This document shows, in pieces, positions 24,435 to 38,127 of a stretch of 64,000 bases of DNA. The translations under genes were made by a program, and so were the position numbers. Origin of the DNA: Cymbidium sinense. Taxonomy: Eukaryota > Streptophyta > Magnoliopsida > Asparagales > Orchidaceae. Under the pieces are notes generated by a model that saw only the letters and a program-made list of their open reading frames with translations, did not search any database and had not been told where the DNA came from. Location: assembly GCA_021442155.1 (NCBI GenBank), contig JAKCPB010001440.1, positions 1 to 64,000 of the forward strand, written 5' to 3'. Positions within the stretch are counted from its first letter, which is position 1, and every line of letters starts with the position of its first letter.

Positions 24435-26192
24435 TTTTTCTTGTGTTGGTTTTGATGAGCCTTTGCTTTTGTTTGCCTTTATTAAACCATCTTTGGGTTA
24501 TGGTTATTTTATTTTCACTCTTTGGTCGAACTAGTTGTTACTTTTGACCTTTACTTTTGGTGTGTTCTAGTTATTGTCATTAGGTTGATTTGGTTTTTTT
24601 GGCCTTTTTCTCATGATTTTACCTCATTTTTTCCTTGGCTATTTTAATAACCTCTATTTGTGGCTTTGTCTTCTATTAGTTTTTCCTCTTGTATGGGTTT
24701 TACCTCATTTGTGGTTGGTTCCTCACTTACTTGTTTTGGATCCGCTATGGTGGTTGAATGGGTGGTTTTGGTTGGGTTGATTAGTGTTGGTAGTTAGGTT
24801 AGTTAGCTATTTTTTTGGCTATTTTTTCCTTTTGTGACATATCTAGACTATTGGTCATTTAGCTTTTGCTTCATTTTGGAATTATGGAGGTTTTGTTTGG
24901 TTTCTTTTCTTATTGATTGGGATTGTGGTCGATTTATTTTGTTTTGGTTTTGATTTTGTCCTCCTCTTGTTTTTTAGCCTTCCTTTCTTTGGTATTTTGG
25001 GTTTGGTTATTTTTCTAGGTTGGCTATTTTTTGGCTTTTTGGTGTCTATTATTTTCCTGGCTGTCTTGGGTGATTTTGGCTTGATGGCTACTATTGGTCT
25101 TTAAATTGACTTGGGTTTTTTATCAGTGGTTTATTCATGTTATGGTTGATTTATTTGTTTCTCTATTATGTGGTATTTGCTTTTTTTCTTTCTTTCCTTA
25201 TTAATGGGGATCTTTCCTTGTTGGTTACTAATGATGGGCTATTCTCTGTGGATGCCTTATGGATGTTTTACTTAGTGCTGGGGAGGACTTTAGTTGTCCT
25301 TAGAATCTTGGTTGGTGCTTTTCTCTTTGTTGGTTTTTTCTTCTTCTTCCAAGTTGTGCCTTTTGTGCGAACTTTGTTGATCCTTCTAAATTGGGATTTT
25401 TTGTTTGGTTGTCGCCTTTGGCTTCCTTTGTGTGTGTCTTTGGCCTTATTGTTACCTTTAGGTATGTGGTGGTGGCTTTGGTGGTGTTACTACTTGGTTC
25501 CAATTAGCTTAATGATCTTACTATAAACTGGGTTGCTAGCTTTATGTGATTGCTATTGTGGATTTTAGTTGGTGGGTTATCGCTAATGGTTATGGTTATT
25601 TTTTTCTATTTTTTGGTGTAGACCGATCACTATGGATTGCTTTTTGATGGTGTATTAGGTATCTATGTTACTTTACTCACCTCCCTCTTGGTTGGTAGGT
25701 TTACATATGATTGTAACCTTTCTTATGAAGTTTGTATGCTCATATGTATTGTTGCCCATTGAGATGATCTTAACTAAGCATGAGCCTTTTCTTTCTTCTC
25801 TCCTTTGCTCTATCCTTATTATTTTAGATATGACTTTTCCTTGGTAGTGTTTTGTGAATTCTTTCATAGTTGGAACTTTACCAGGCTGGTTTCTCCATCC
25901 CTATTGTTATTGCTATGGAGCTTGCTTATCTTGCTTTCTCAAAACAATCACGAACTGCTGCTGAATCAACTTTTTCTTTTCATGCTTTGTTTTGTTTTAC
26001 TTTGTGTCATTTTGCTCTCATCCTTTTTAGTTATTATTTTTCTCTTTTATTTTATTTTCTTCTAATGTATTTTGATGGGGTTTAGCTAGGTTTTGTAGCT
26101 ATGAGTGGTAGAATTTTGAGCTTTATCACTTTTAAGGACATTATATCTTTTCCTTTATGGTACTAAATTCTATGTTTTTCAAAGAAAACACC
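24435..26192 (+). other. L1-B 3' UTR, T/G-rich
   Basis: About 1.75 kb of T/G-rich sequence aligning in character and order with the L1-A 3' UTR. The last 500 bases (from gtaggtttacatatgattg near 25695) match both L1-A and the L1-C fragment. Hydrophobic ORFs (24913-25104, 25137-25526, 25805-26085) are compositional, not genes. Confidence 0.8.
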
Positions 26193-29100
26193 TAAACTAA
26201 ACCCTAAATCATTAAACCTAAACTTAAACCTGTTTAACCCAAACCCTAAACTGTCCTAAACCTAAACTAAACTAACATTGAACCTAAACTCTAATCCTTT
26301 TAAACCTAAACCCAAAATCCTAAACTAACTCTAAATTAACTAAACAACCTAAACCTTAACCTAACTTTAAACCTAAAACCTAAACCTAAACCCAACCTAA
26401 ACCTAACCTAAATTAAACTTAACTAAACCTTAAACAGTAAACTTAATTTAAGTTTAAACTTCCTAATCTTGTTAAACCTAAACCTAAACCTAAACTAAAC
26501 CTAAACCTAAACCTAAACCCTAAACTAAACTCTAACCTAAATCTAAACCCTAAACCTCCTAAAACCTAAACTCACTAAATAAAACCTAAAATATTTTAAC
26601 CTAAATAAAATAATAAAAACATAAACTAAACCTAAAACAAAATTAAATTAAACTAAACTAAAATTAAAGAAAACTAAATTAAACTAAAATAAATAAATCT
26701 AAATAAAAAATGTAAATAAAATAAAAATTGAACAAAATAAAATTAAAAAACATAAAATAAAACTAAATAAAACATAAACCAAAATAAACCTAAAAATAAA
26801 CCTAAAATAAATAATAAATAAATTAAAACCCTACCCAACCCAAAAAAAAAAATAAACCTAAAATAAAATAATAAACCTAAACTAAAATAAATTAATTAAA
26901 ATAACAAACTAAAATAAAAAAAATCTACCTAAACCCTAAATTAAATAAAACCTAAAAAAATAAATAAATAAACCTAAACCAAAATAAAATAAAATTAAAA
27001 CCAAACATAAACCCACACCTAAAGAAAAATAAAAATAAAAATAAAAAACTAAACTAAAATAAAATAAAAAAACTAAACTAAACTAAAAAAAAATAAAACA
27101 TAAATAAAATAAAACTAAATAAAAATAAAATAAATAAAAAACTAAATAAAACTTAAACCTAAAAAATAAACCTAAAATAAATAAAAATAAAACCTAAACC
27201 CTAAACTAAAAGAAAACCTAATCCTAAAATAAAATTAAAATAAACTAAACTAAAATAAATAAAAAACCTAAACCTAAATAAACTTAACATAAACCTAAAC
27301 CAAAACTAAAAAAAATAAAATAAATAAACCTAAACCTAAATAAAATAAATAAACAAACCTTTACTAAAAAATTAAATAAAAATAAAAACTAAACTAAAAT
27401 AAAATAAATAAAAACTTGAACGATAAAAAAATAAAACCTAAATAAAATAAAAAGACCAAAATAAAATAAATTAAACTTGAAATAAATAAAATAAAAACTA
27501 AATAAAAATTAAAACCTAAAAAATAAGCCTAAAATAAATAAAAAATAAACCTAAACCTAAACTAAAAAAACCTAAACCTAAAATAAAATTAAAATAAATA
27601 AACTAATAAATAAACTAAACCTAAACCTAAACTAAATAAAATAAAATAATCTAAAATAAACCTAAACCTAAACTAAAAAAAAAATAAAATAAAATAAATC
27701 TAATAAACCTAAAACAAAAAAAAAATAAAATAAATATAGAAACCTAAACCAAAAATAAAAAAAATAAAATAAAAACTTAAAAAAACTAAACTAAGAAAAT
27801 AAACCTAAACCTAACAAATAAACTAAAATAAAAAATCTAAACTAAAATAAGTAAATCTAAAATTAATAAACTAAACTAAAAAAATAATCCTAAATAAAAA
27901 TAAAAAATAAAATAATCTAAAATAAATAAAAAATAATAAAATAAACTAAATAAATCTAAACCTACTAACTTAATTTAAATATAAATAAAAAATAAAAAAA
28001 CTAAATAATAAATTAAAAAACCCTAAACCCTAAACTAAAACCCTAAACCCTAAAACCCTAATCCTAAACCCTAAAACTAAAACCTATAAACCTAAAACCA
28101 AAACCCTAAAACCTAAACCCTAAACCTAAACACTAAACCATAAACCTAAAACCAACCTAAACATAAACAAAATAAAACCTAAAAATAAAACAAAAAAAAA
28201 CTAAACCTAAATAAATATAATAAAATAAAACCTAAATTAAAACCTAAACCTAAACCTAAACTAAAATTTAAAAAAAAAAAATAAAACTAAACTAAATAAA
28301 ATAATAAATAAAACCTAAACTAAGCTAAAAAATAAAATAAACCTAAAATAAAAAAACTAAATAAATAAAACTAAAATGTAAATTAAAAAATAAAATAAAC
28401 CTAAAATAAAATAAAATAATAACTAAATAAAACCTAAACTTAAAAAATAAATCTAATAAACCTAAAATAAATAAAAATAAAACCTAAACCCTAAACTAAA
28501 AAAAAATAAACCTAAAATAAAAAAATAAAATAAACATAAACCTAAACTAAAATAACTAAACTAAAATAAATAAACTTAAACCCAAAACCCAAAACCCAAA
28601 AAAAATAAATCCTAAACCTAAAACCCTAAACCCTAAGCCTAAACCCTAAACCCCAAAAAACCTAAACCATATACCCTAAACCCTAAACCCAAACCTAAAC
28701 CCAAAATCCTAAACCCTAAAAAAAAAAAACCTAAACTAAACCTAAACTAAATAAATATAAAAAACATAATAAAAAAATAAACCTAATAAATAAATAATAA
28801 AATAAAATAAAATAGAAACCTACACTAAAACTTAAACCTAAACCTAAACCTAAACCTAAACATAAAATAAAATAAAACTAAAATAAAATATAAATAAAAA
28901 ATAAACTAAACTAAAAAATAAAAACCTAAAAATAAAAACCTAAATAAATAAAAAATTAAAACATAAAATAAAATAAACTATAAACCTAAAAAAATAAACC
29001 TAAAAAATAATAAATAAATAAATAAAAATAAAACCTAAACCCTAAACTAAAACCTAAACCTAAAATAAAATAAAATAAAATAAACTCATATACTAAAATA

Positions 29101-29435
29101 AACTAAACTAAAATAAATAAACTAAACCTAAACCTAAAATAAACTAAACCTAAATAAATAAATAAATAAACTAAACATAAACCTATACCTAAACTAAAAA
29201 ATAAAACCTAAAATAAACCTAAAACTAAAAAAAAGTAAATAAAATCTAAACCTAAACCTAAAAAAAAATAAAAAAACCTAACCTAAAAAATAAAATAAAA
29301 TAAAACTAAACTAAAAAATAAAATAAACATAAACCTAAAACTAAAAATAAACTAAACTAAATAAAAATATAAATTAAAATAAATTAAAATAAATAAAAAA
29401 TAAACTAAATAAATTGAATAAACTTAAACCAACCA
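26193..29435 (+). repeat. Telomere-like satellite, segment 6a
   Basis: Starts with a CCTAAAC/CTTAAAC hexamer-rich array (26193-26590) flanking L1-B. A long AT-rich spacer follows (26590-27955) with a decayed boundary motif near 27965-27980. Then CCCTAAA 28018-28150, AT-rich 28150-28580, CCCTAAA 28585-28735 without a boundary motif, and AT-rich 28735-29410. No retrocopy and no gene. Confidence 0.88.
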
Positions 29436-29448
29436 GTTTACTTAATTT
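29436..29448 (+). repeat. Unit boundary motif (type example)
   Basis: gtttacttaattt, almost always preceded by cctaaacctac(c/t)a and followed by an A-run and then a CCCTAAA block. Other clear copies: 58-70, 14259-14271, 15308-15320, 18590-18603, 30084-30096, 32221-32234, 34565-34577, 35248-35260, 38553-38565, 39227-39239, 40738-40750, 41672-41684, 45508-45520, 52335-52347, 61024-61036, 62466-62478 and 63632-63644. It is the only recurrent non-telomeric word in the matrix and marks the spacer/telomere-block junction. Confidence 0.85.
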
Positions 29449-32400
29449 AAAAAATCCCTAAATCCTAAGCCTATAACCCTAAACCTTAAAAAACCATAAA
29501 CCCTAAACCCTAAACCCTTAGTCTAAACCATAACCCTAAACCATAAACCCTAAATAAACTAAGCCTAAAATAAAATAAATATAAAAAAAAATAATAAACC
29601 TAAAAAAATATAAAACATAAAACCTAAACCTTAAACTAAAAAAAAACTAAACCTAAAATAAAAATAAAATAAACCAAAATCTAAACTAAAATAAACTAAA
29701 CTAAAATAAACTAAACTAAAATAAATAAAACCTACACCTAAACCTAAAATAAACTAAATAAAATAAAATTAACTAAAAATAAACTAAAACCCAAACTAAA
29801 AAATAAAACTTAAAAATTAACCTAAAATAAAAACCTAAAACCTAAACCTTAAAAAATAAAATTAAAATCTACACCTGAACCTAAAAGTTAGAAATAAAAT
29901 GTAAACCAAAAGAATAAAATAAAAATCAAACTAAACTAAAAGATAAACATAAACCTAAACTTTATCCTAAAAATTTAACTATAATAAAAATCCCAAACTA
30001 AAATAAATAAACTAAACTAAATAAAAACAAAATATAAACTTAAATAAAAATCTAAAATAAACTAAATAAACCTAAACATATCAGTTTACTTAATTTAAAA
30101 AAAACCCTAAACCATAAACATTAAATCATGAACCTTAAACCCTAAACCTTAAACCTAAAATTAAATAAAATAAAAACTAAATAAAAATATAAAACTACAA
30201 AATAATCCTAAAAATAGTACCTAAAAGTAAATAAAAAATAAAACATAAACCCTAAACTAAAAAAAACCTAAACCAAAAATAGAAATCAAATAAATAAAAT
30301 AAAATAAACCTAATCCAAAAAACTAAAATAAACTAACTAAAATAAATAATCCCACAAAGATAAAATAAACTAAACCTAAACTAAACTAAATAAAATAAAA
30401 AAACTAAAAAACTAAACATAAACTAAAATATAAACCAAAAAATAAACCTAAAATATAAACCCTAAACCTAAACCTAAAAAAAATATAATAAAAAAACCTC
30501 ATTCTAAACTACAAATTAAAAAAAATAAAATTAAAACATGAAAATAAAATAAAAAATAAAACTAAACTAAAAAAATAAATTTAGACCTAAACCTAAACTA
30601 AAATTAAATGAAAATAAATAAATAAAAATTTAAACAAAACTTAAACCTAAATATAAAAATAAAACTTAATAAATAAATTAAATAAAAAACCTAAACCTAA
30701 ACCCAAGCCTTAAAACCCTAAAATAAACCCAAATAACATACCATAACCCTAAACCATAAACCCTAAATAAAATAAATCTAAAATAAAAATATATAAACCA
30801 AAATAAAAAACCTAAAAAAATATAAAAAATAAATCCTAAACCTTAAATTAAAAAAACCCTAAACCTAAAAAAAAAAAATCCTAAATCTAAATTAAAATAA
30901 ACTATAAAAATAAATAAAAATAAACCTAAAATAAACTAAACCTAAATAAATAAAATAAATAAAATAAACTAAAACCTAAACTCAAAAAATAAACTTAAAA
31001 TAAACCTAAATAAAAAACCTAAAACCTAAACTTAAAAAAATAAATAAATAAAATAAAAAAATAAAACCTAAACCAAAAATAAAATAAAATAAACTAAACT
31101 AAAAAAATAAACATAAACCTAAACCTAATCCTAAATATAAACTATAACAAAATCCTAAACTAAATAAATAAACTAAACTAAAATAAATATAAAATAAAAC
31201 TTAAATAAAACTAAATAAACTAAATAAACCTAAACCATTTAATTTAACAACCTAAACCCAAAACATTAAATCATAAACCTTAAACCCTAAACCCTAAACC
31301 TAAAATTAAAAAATAAAAAAATGAAATAAAACTTAAACTACAAAATAAACCTAAAAATAAACCTAAAAGTAAATAAAAATTAAACATAAACTAAAAAAAA
31401 AAACTAACCAAATATAAAATCAAATAAATAAAATAAAATAAACCTAATCTTAAACTAAATAAACTAAACTAAAATAAACAAAACCTACACCTAAAGCTAA
31501 AATAAACTAAACCTAAACTTTAAACTAAATAAAATCAAATAAACTAAAAAAAAAACATAAACATAAACTAAAAATAAACCAAAATAAACCTAAACAAAAA
31601 ATATAAACCCTAAACTTAAACCTAAAAAATTATAATAAAACCTCAACCTAAACTAAAAAAATAAAACCTAAACATAAAAAAATAAACAAAAATAAAACTA
31701 AACTAAAAAATAAACATAGACCTAAACCTAAACTAAATAAAAAATAAAAAATAAAGAAATAAATACTTAAACTAAAATTTAAACCTAAACCTAAATATAA
31801 TAAAAATAAAAAACTAAATTAAAATAAATTAAATAAAATCCTAAACAAAACTAAAAAATAAAATAAAAATAGAAAACCTAAATAAAATAAAATCTAAGAG
31901 AAAAATAAATATAAACTAAACCTAAAATAAAATAAAAATACATAAACTTAAAAAATAGAATAAAAATCTAAACTTAAACCTAAAAAAAAGAAAATTTTAA
32001 ACATACAAAATAAAATAAATATATAACTAAGCTAGAAAATAAACATAAACCTAAACCTAAACCTATAAAGTAAACTAAAATAAAAAACATAAACTAAAAT
32101 AAATAAACCTAAAATTAATAAACCAAACTAAATAAAAATGAAAAATAAACCTAAATAAAAATAAAAAATAAAATATACTAAGATAAATAAATAATAAACT
32201 AAATAAACCTAAACTTATCGGTTTACTTATATTTAAAAAAAATCCTAAACCTAGTCTAAATAAATCCTAAACCCAAACTAACCCTAAAATAAAATAACCC
32301 TAAACCTAAACAAATAAATTAAACCTAAAATAAAATAAATTATGAATTAAATAAATTAAACTAAGAAGAAAACTAATAATAAAGCATAAAAATAAATTAA

Positions 32401-35400
32401 AAATAAAATCAAAACCCAAAAAAAACCTAAACCTAAAATAAACAAAAAAAAACATAAACCTAAACTAAAATAAACTAAACGAAAATAAAGAAAAGTTAAA
32501 CCAAAACCAAAACCCTAAATAAACTAAAACTAAGCCCTAAAAAATAAAATAAACCCTAAACCTAAACCCTAAAATAAACCTAAAACTTAAAAAAACTAAA
32601 CCTAAACTAAATAAAACATAAAAGATAATAAATAAATAAACCAAAAATGTAAATTAATAAAATAAAAAAATAAAACCTAAACTAAACTTAAACCTAAATA
32701 AACCTAAACCTAACATAAAAATAAAATAAAGTAAAAAATAAAAACAAAATAAACAAAATAAAATAAATAAAAACTAAACTAATTTAAAAAACAAGAAAAC
32801 CTAAAAAGAAAATAAATAAATAAACCAAAAAAATAAAACAAATTAAACATAAATAAAATAAAATAAAAACTATATAAAAGCTAAATAAACCTAAAAATAA
32901 TATAAAATAAAATAAATTAAGCATATACTAAAATAAACTAAACTAAAATAAATAAACCTAAACTAAACCTAAAATAAACTAAATAAATCCTAAACTAAAA
33001 AAATAAAATAAAATAAAATAACCTATTAAACTAAAAGTAAAACCTAAAATAAACCTAAACTAAATTAAAAAATTAAAATAAAAATAAAAATAAAACCTAA
33101 AAAAATAAATTAAAATAAAATAAACTAAAACTAAACATAAACCTAAACCTAAAACCCTAAAAAGTAAATAAAATAAAATAACTAAATTTAAAATAAATTA
33201 AACTAAATAAAAATATAAAATAAATAAAATAAAATAAATAAAAAATAAACTAAATAAAATTAAAAAACCTAAATCTACAAATAAAATAAATATAAATAAA
33301 CCTAAAAAACATAAACCTAAACCATAAACTAAATAAATAAACCAAATAAAATAAATATAAACTAAAAATAATAAAATAAAAAATATAAATAAACCTAAAC
33401 CTAAATTAAAAAAAAACTAAACCTAAAAATAAAAAAAAATAACCTAAATCTAAACTAAAAAATAAAATAAAATAAATAAAACCTAATCTAAACCTAAAAA
33501 TAAAAAAAATAAAAATCTAAACTAAATAAAATAAAATAAACTAAAAAAATAAAATAATAAACTAAAAAAATAAACATAAAATAAACTAAAAATAAAACCT
33601 AACTAATCTAAAAAAATAAAATAAAACTTAAACCTATAAATTAAAATAAAAAACCTAAACCAAAAAAAATTATAAAATAAAAACCAAAAAAAAATAAATA
33701 AAACCTAAATAAAATAAATAAAAAAAAAACATAAATAAAATAAAAAATAAATAAAATAAAAAATAAATAAACAAAATAATAAATAAAATAAACAACCTAA
33801 ACTAAATATAAAAATAAAATACACCTAAACCTAAAATAAACTAAACCTAAACTTTAAACTAAAGAAAATCAAATAAACTAAAAAATACTTAAACATGAAC
33901 TTAAAAATAAAACCAAAAATAAATCTAAAATATAAACCCTAAACATAAACCTAAAAAAATATAATAAAAACCTCAATCTAAAATTACAAATTAAAATAAA
34001 ACCTAAACATAAAAAATAAAATAAAAATAAAACTAAACTAAAAAATAAACATAGACCTAAACCTAAACTTAAAAAATAAAATAAAAATAAACAAATAAAA
34101 ACTTGAACTAAAACTTAAACCTAAACCTAAAAATAATAAAAATAAATATCTAAATTAAAATAATTAAAATAAAATCCTAAAAAAAACTAAAAAAATAAAA
34201 TAAACCTAAAAGTATAAAAAGCCTATACAAAATAAAATCTAAGGGAAAAATAAAATTAACCAAAACCTAAAATAAAATATAAAATACCTAAATTTAAAAA
34301 AAAATAGAATAAAAATCTAAACCTAAACCTCAAAAAAAAAATTTTTAAACATACAAAATAAAATAAATATATAACTAAACTAGAAAATAAAAATAAACCT
34401 AAACCTAGAAAGTAAACTGAAATAAAAAAAAACTTAAAATAAATTAAATAAATCTAAAATTAATAAACTAAACTAAATAAAAATGATAACTAAACCTAAA
34501 TAATAATCAAAATAAAATAAAGTAAAATAAATAAATAATAAACTAAATAAACCTAAACCTACTGGTTTACTTAATTTAGAAAAAAAACCCTAAACCCTAA
34601 TCTCTAAAATAAAGCCTAAACCCTAAACCTACAACCCTAAACCCTAAAATAACCCTAAACCCTAAACCCTGAAATAAATTAAACCAAAAAAAAAATAAAT
34701 TATGAACTAAATAAAATTTGAAACCTAAAGAATAAAACTAAAAATAAAGCATAAAAATAAATTTAAAATAAAATCTAAACCCTAAACTAAAAAAACCTAA
34801 ACCTAAAATGAAAATAAAATAAACATAAACCTAAACTAAAATAAACTAAACTAAAATAAATAGAACCTACACCTAAACTTATAATAAACTAAACCTAAAC
34901 CTAAACTAAATAAAATAAAATAAACTAAACAACCTAAACATAAACTAAAAAATAAAACCTAAAAATAAACCTAAAATAAAAACCTAAAACCTAAACCTAA
35001 AAAAATAAAATAAAAACATAAACCTAAACATAAAAATTTAAAATAAATCCTAAAACTAAAAAATAAAATAATACTAAAACTAAACTAAAAAATAAAAGTA
35101 AACCTAAACCTAAAACTAAAAAATAAACAAAAATAAAATACCAAAACCAAAATAAATAAACATAAAATAAATAAAGTAAACTTAATAAAAATAAAATATA
35201 AACCTAAATAAAAATATAAAATAAACTAGATAAACCTAAACCTACAAGTTTACTTAACTTTAAAAAAGAATCCTTAACCGTAAACCCTAAACCCTAAATA
35301 CTAAATCCTAAACCCTAAACCCTAAAACTAAAATAAAATAAAATAATAACTTAAACCTAAAAATAAAACTTAAAAGTAAATTAAAAATAAAACTTAAACC

Positions 35401-35422
35401 ATAAACTAAAAAAAAACCTAAT

Positions 35423-35437
35423 CCTAAAATAAAAATA
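35423..35437. repeat. RTE target-site duplication, left copy
   Basis: cctaaaataaaaata, identical to 38113-38127 on the other side of the RTE. Removing the element plus one copy restores ordinary spacer sequence. Confidence 0.75.
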
Positions 35438-35526
35438 CTGTAACAACAAGCCTTTATCCCACTAAGTTGTGTCAGTTACATGAATCCTTCGTCTTCATTG
35501 TGTCCTAATATGTTTCAAATTCTCAT

Positions 35527-37505
35527 TTAATTCAAGTATACTAAGGTATTTTTTATACATCTTAACCAAGTCTTTTTAGGTCTGCCTCTACCTTTCATTA
35601 AATAAGGAAAATCTAATGCATCTACTCTCCTAACCGGGTCATCGGACGACCGATGCTTTATGTGGCCAAAACCTCTAAGGTAACTCTCTCTAATCTTATT
35701 TTCCACTGGAGCTACTCCAACTTTTTCTTGAACATACTCATCCACCTGAGCATCCTCATCTCTGTAACACTTAACTTAGTCTCATGCTTCTCTTTATTGG
35801 CCAACATTCACCAAAAGTCATTGGACTTACCACCATCTTATAAAATTTTCCTTAAGTTTAAGTGGAACTTTTCACATAACAGGCCAAATGCATTCCTCTA
35901 CTTCAACCATCCAACTTGAATTCTACTAATAACCATCTATGTCACCATAATTTTGAATAATAGAGCCTCATATCAATTGCTCACTCTTATTAATGACTTG
36001 TTCACCTAATGTCACAACACTACCACTAGAACTTCTGCAACTAAATTACACTCCATATATTCAGTTTTAGATCTACATAAATGAAAGTCTTTAGACTCTA
36101 AAGTTGACCTCTAAAATTCAAGTTTCTCTTTGACTCCCTCTCTAGTTTTATCAATAAGAAGAATGTCATCAGCAAAAAGCATATACCAAGGTACATCTTC
36201 CTGTAAATACCTAGTAAGAACATCCATAATTAAGTAAAAGGATAAGGGCTTAAAGTTAATCCTTGATGTAATCCAACTAAAATAGGAAAAAATTTTGTCA
36301 ATCCTCCTTGTGTTTGGACACAAGTAATAGCTCTAGTATACATATCCTTAATGACTTGAATATAACCATTATATCCTTTTATTCTAGAACTCTCCAAAGA
36401 ACATCTCTTGACACTTTTAAAAAGCTTTCTCTAAATCAATAAATATCATATGTAGATCCTTCTTACTTTCTCTATACTTCTCCATCAAACCTCTTAACCA
36501 ATGTATAACATCCATAATAAATCTTCTTAGCATGAAACCAAACTGAGAGAAACTTTTGTATCACATTAACCTATGCTCAATTACTCTCTAATAATTTTAA
36601 TGACACATTAACTTAATTTCTCTACAATTTGCACACTCTTGTGCATCACCTTTATTCTTAAATATGGCAACCAACAAACTCTTCCTCCACTCATCTGGCA
36701 TCTCTTTAGTCTTTAAAATAACATTAAAAAGATTTGTAAGCTAAGAAATTCCTTGATCTCCTAAACATTTCCACACTTTTATTAAAATATCATCAGGTCC
36801 TACTGTTTTATACATTTCATTTTCTTTAAAGCTTCTCTAACTTTAGATTTACTAATGCGACAATAAAAAAAATTTCTATTTTTTTTATGGTATTAAGGTT
36901 GCTAAAATCAATCATACTTTTAGATCCTTCATTGAAAGCTAAATTTTACTTTTCCTATCTCTTTGGTTGGCTAACTTATACATACATCTTTCACCTTCTT
37001 TGGTATCTAATTTATTATATAAATCACTAAAACCTAATTTTTTGCATCATATATTGCTTTCTTAGAATCTCTATAGGCCACTTTATATCTTTCCCAATTC
37101 TCCAAGTTTTTACATCTAAACCAAATTTTACAACAATACTTATTATTTCTTATATTTTCTTGCACACTCTGACTCCACCACAAATAATTTTTATTAAAAG
37201 AAGCTTTTCCTTTTGATTCTCCAAGCACTTTTTTAGCAACTTGCTTAATTTTACTTGCTACTTTTTTTCACATAACATTAGCTTCCTTATGAACATCCCA
37301 AATTCTAAGCTCTTGTAGCTTCCTCTTAAAAATATTTTTATTTGTGTTCTTTAAGTGTCCCCATCTAATCCTAGGACAATGATTTATTTTTTCTCTTACA
37401 ATCTTCATCTTAAAATCTAAAACTAACAATCAATGTTGGGTACTTGAACTTTCACTTAGAATGACCTTATAATCTTTACAATCTAAATGATATATTTTTT
37501 TGTTA
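35527..37505 (-). pseudogene. RTE linker, reverse transcriptase and C-terminus, broken
   Basis: Reading down the - strand: the linker 37228-37034 (SKGKASFNKNYLWWSQSVQE, ENWERYKVAYRDSKKAIYDA); MPDEWRKSLLVAIFKNKGDA and NCREIKLM at about 36600-36720; motif [14 protein letters not shown], at 36421-36455; VGLHQGLTLSPY at about 36240-36275; then, after a frameshift, VMDVLTRYLQEDVPW and the catalytic FADD at 36165-36176. The C-terminal ORF 35745-35527 has KVGVAPVENKIRESYLRGFG, DDPVRRVDAL and GRGRPKKTW, diagnostic for plant RTE elements. Several frameshifts and stops. Confidence 0.9.
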
Positions 37506-38104
37506 TCAGAAAATAATCAGTTTGTATTTTACTAATCCATTTTTATAAGTAATAATATGTTCATCTCTTTTCTTAAGTAAAGTATTAGCAACTACAAAAT
37601 CATAAGCTAAAGCAAAATTTAATATAGTCCTACCTTCTTCATTAGTCACTCTAAATCCATAACCACCATGAACACTTTTAAAATCTTCTACCACTCTACC
37701 AACATGTGCATTTAGATCTCCTCCAATAAATACTTTTTCTTCAAGAGGTATCTTTTGTATTAATCCCTCTAATTGATTCCAAAAATTTTCTTTTGAGCTT
37801 ACATCCAACCCTACTTGAGGAGCATAAACACTTATAACATTGAGAATCTTAGTATCAGCAATAATCTTTAAAGCTATAATTCTATCTCCACATTTACTAA
37901 TATTTATAACATTATCCTTCATACTTTTACCTATAATCACGCCTACACCATTTCTAGTTTGAATTCTACCTGAATACCAAAGTTTAAAACCTAAACTATC
38001 AATGTCCTTGGCCTTCTCCCCAACCCATTTAGTTTCTTGAACACATAAAATATTTATTATTCTATGAACCATAATATCTATCAATTCCATTAATTTACCA
38101 TTAA
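37506..38104 (-). pseudogene. RTE APE endonuclease domain, partial
   Basis: Open for about 195 residues on the - strand. Motifs in order: GKLMELIDIMV, INILCVQETKWVGEKAKD (the Glu of QETKW is a catalytic position in APE endonucleases), SLGFKLWYSGR, RNGVGVIIGKS, VISVYAPQVG, KVFIGGDLNAHVG, YGFRVTNEEGR and FALAYDFVVANT. Only the first dozen residues or so are lost by 5' truncation. After HIITYKNGLVKYKLIIF, where the family has a TQIDYFLV-like segment, a stop ends the frame. The Met at 38090 is not a true start; homology continues upstream to 38104. Confidence 0.9.
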
Positions 38105-38112
38105 GAGTTAAA

Positions 38113-38127
38113 CCTAAAATAAAAATA
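38113..38127. repeat. RTE target-site duplication, right copy
   Basis: cctaaaataaaaata, identical to 35423-35437. The word is common in the spacer, so chance identity is possible, but its position exactly at both element ends favours a true duplication. Confidence 0.75.

Larger units (their letters stand above)
18859..26192 (+). mobile_element. L1-clade LINE, copy L1-B (dead, most complete)
   Basis: About 7.3 kb, the most complete L1 here: 5' region, ORF1, ORF2 with endonuclease, RT, C-terminal region and RNase H, and a 1.75-kb T/G-rich 3' UTR. It is colinear with L1-A and L1-D but has many small indels. Telomere-like repeat flanks both ends (5' seam about 18859, 3' seam about 26190). The end has tggtactaaattc where L1-A and L1-C have ggcaataaaattc. 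I see no convincing target-site duplication, since both flanks are the same repeat word. Confidence 0.9.
29436..35437 (+). repeat. Telomere-like satellite, segment 6b
   Basis: AT-dominated run of units whose CCCTAAA blocks have shrunk to 50-110 bases. Boundary motifs: 29436-29448 and 30084-30096 (both gtttacttaattt), a decayed one near 31235, 32221-32234, 34565-34577 and 35248-35260. The gap 32235-34564 (2.3 kb) has almost no CCCTAAA block. Segments near 31.5-32.5 kb and 33.85-34.85 kb are near-copies at an offset of about 2.34 kb. The last bases, 35423-35437, are the left target-site duplication of the RTE. No gene. Confidence 0.88.
35438..38112 (-). mobile_element. RTE-clade LINE, 5'-truncated (dead)
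   Basis: About 2.67 kb on the - strand, the only element in that orientation. It contains an RTE-type APE endonuclease, a linker, RT and the C-terminal GRGRPKKTW region, then a short 3' UTR. The end reads, on the - strand, cttagtgggataaaggcttg followed by ttgttac, the typical plant RTE 3' terminus with TTG repeats instead of poly(A). The 5' end is cut just before the endonuclease (TLNGKLMELIDI), so little coding sequence is missing. A 15-bp duplication flanks it (35423-35437 and 38113-38127). Frameshifts and stops inactivate it, but far fewer than in the L1 copies, suggesting a younger insertion. Confidence 0.92.

Noticed and set aside
25137..25526. 129-residue hydrophobic ORF and neighbouring ORFs to 26085
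   Set aside because: Same explanation, in the L1-B 3' UTR.
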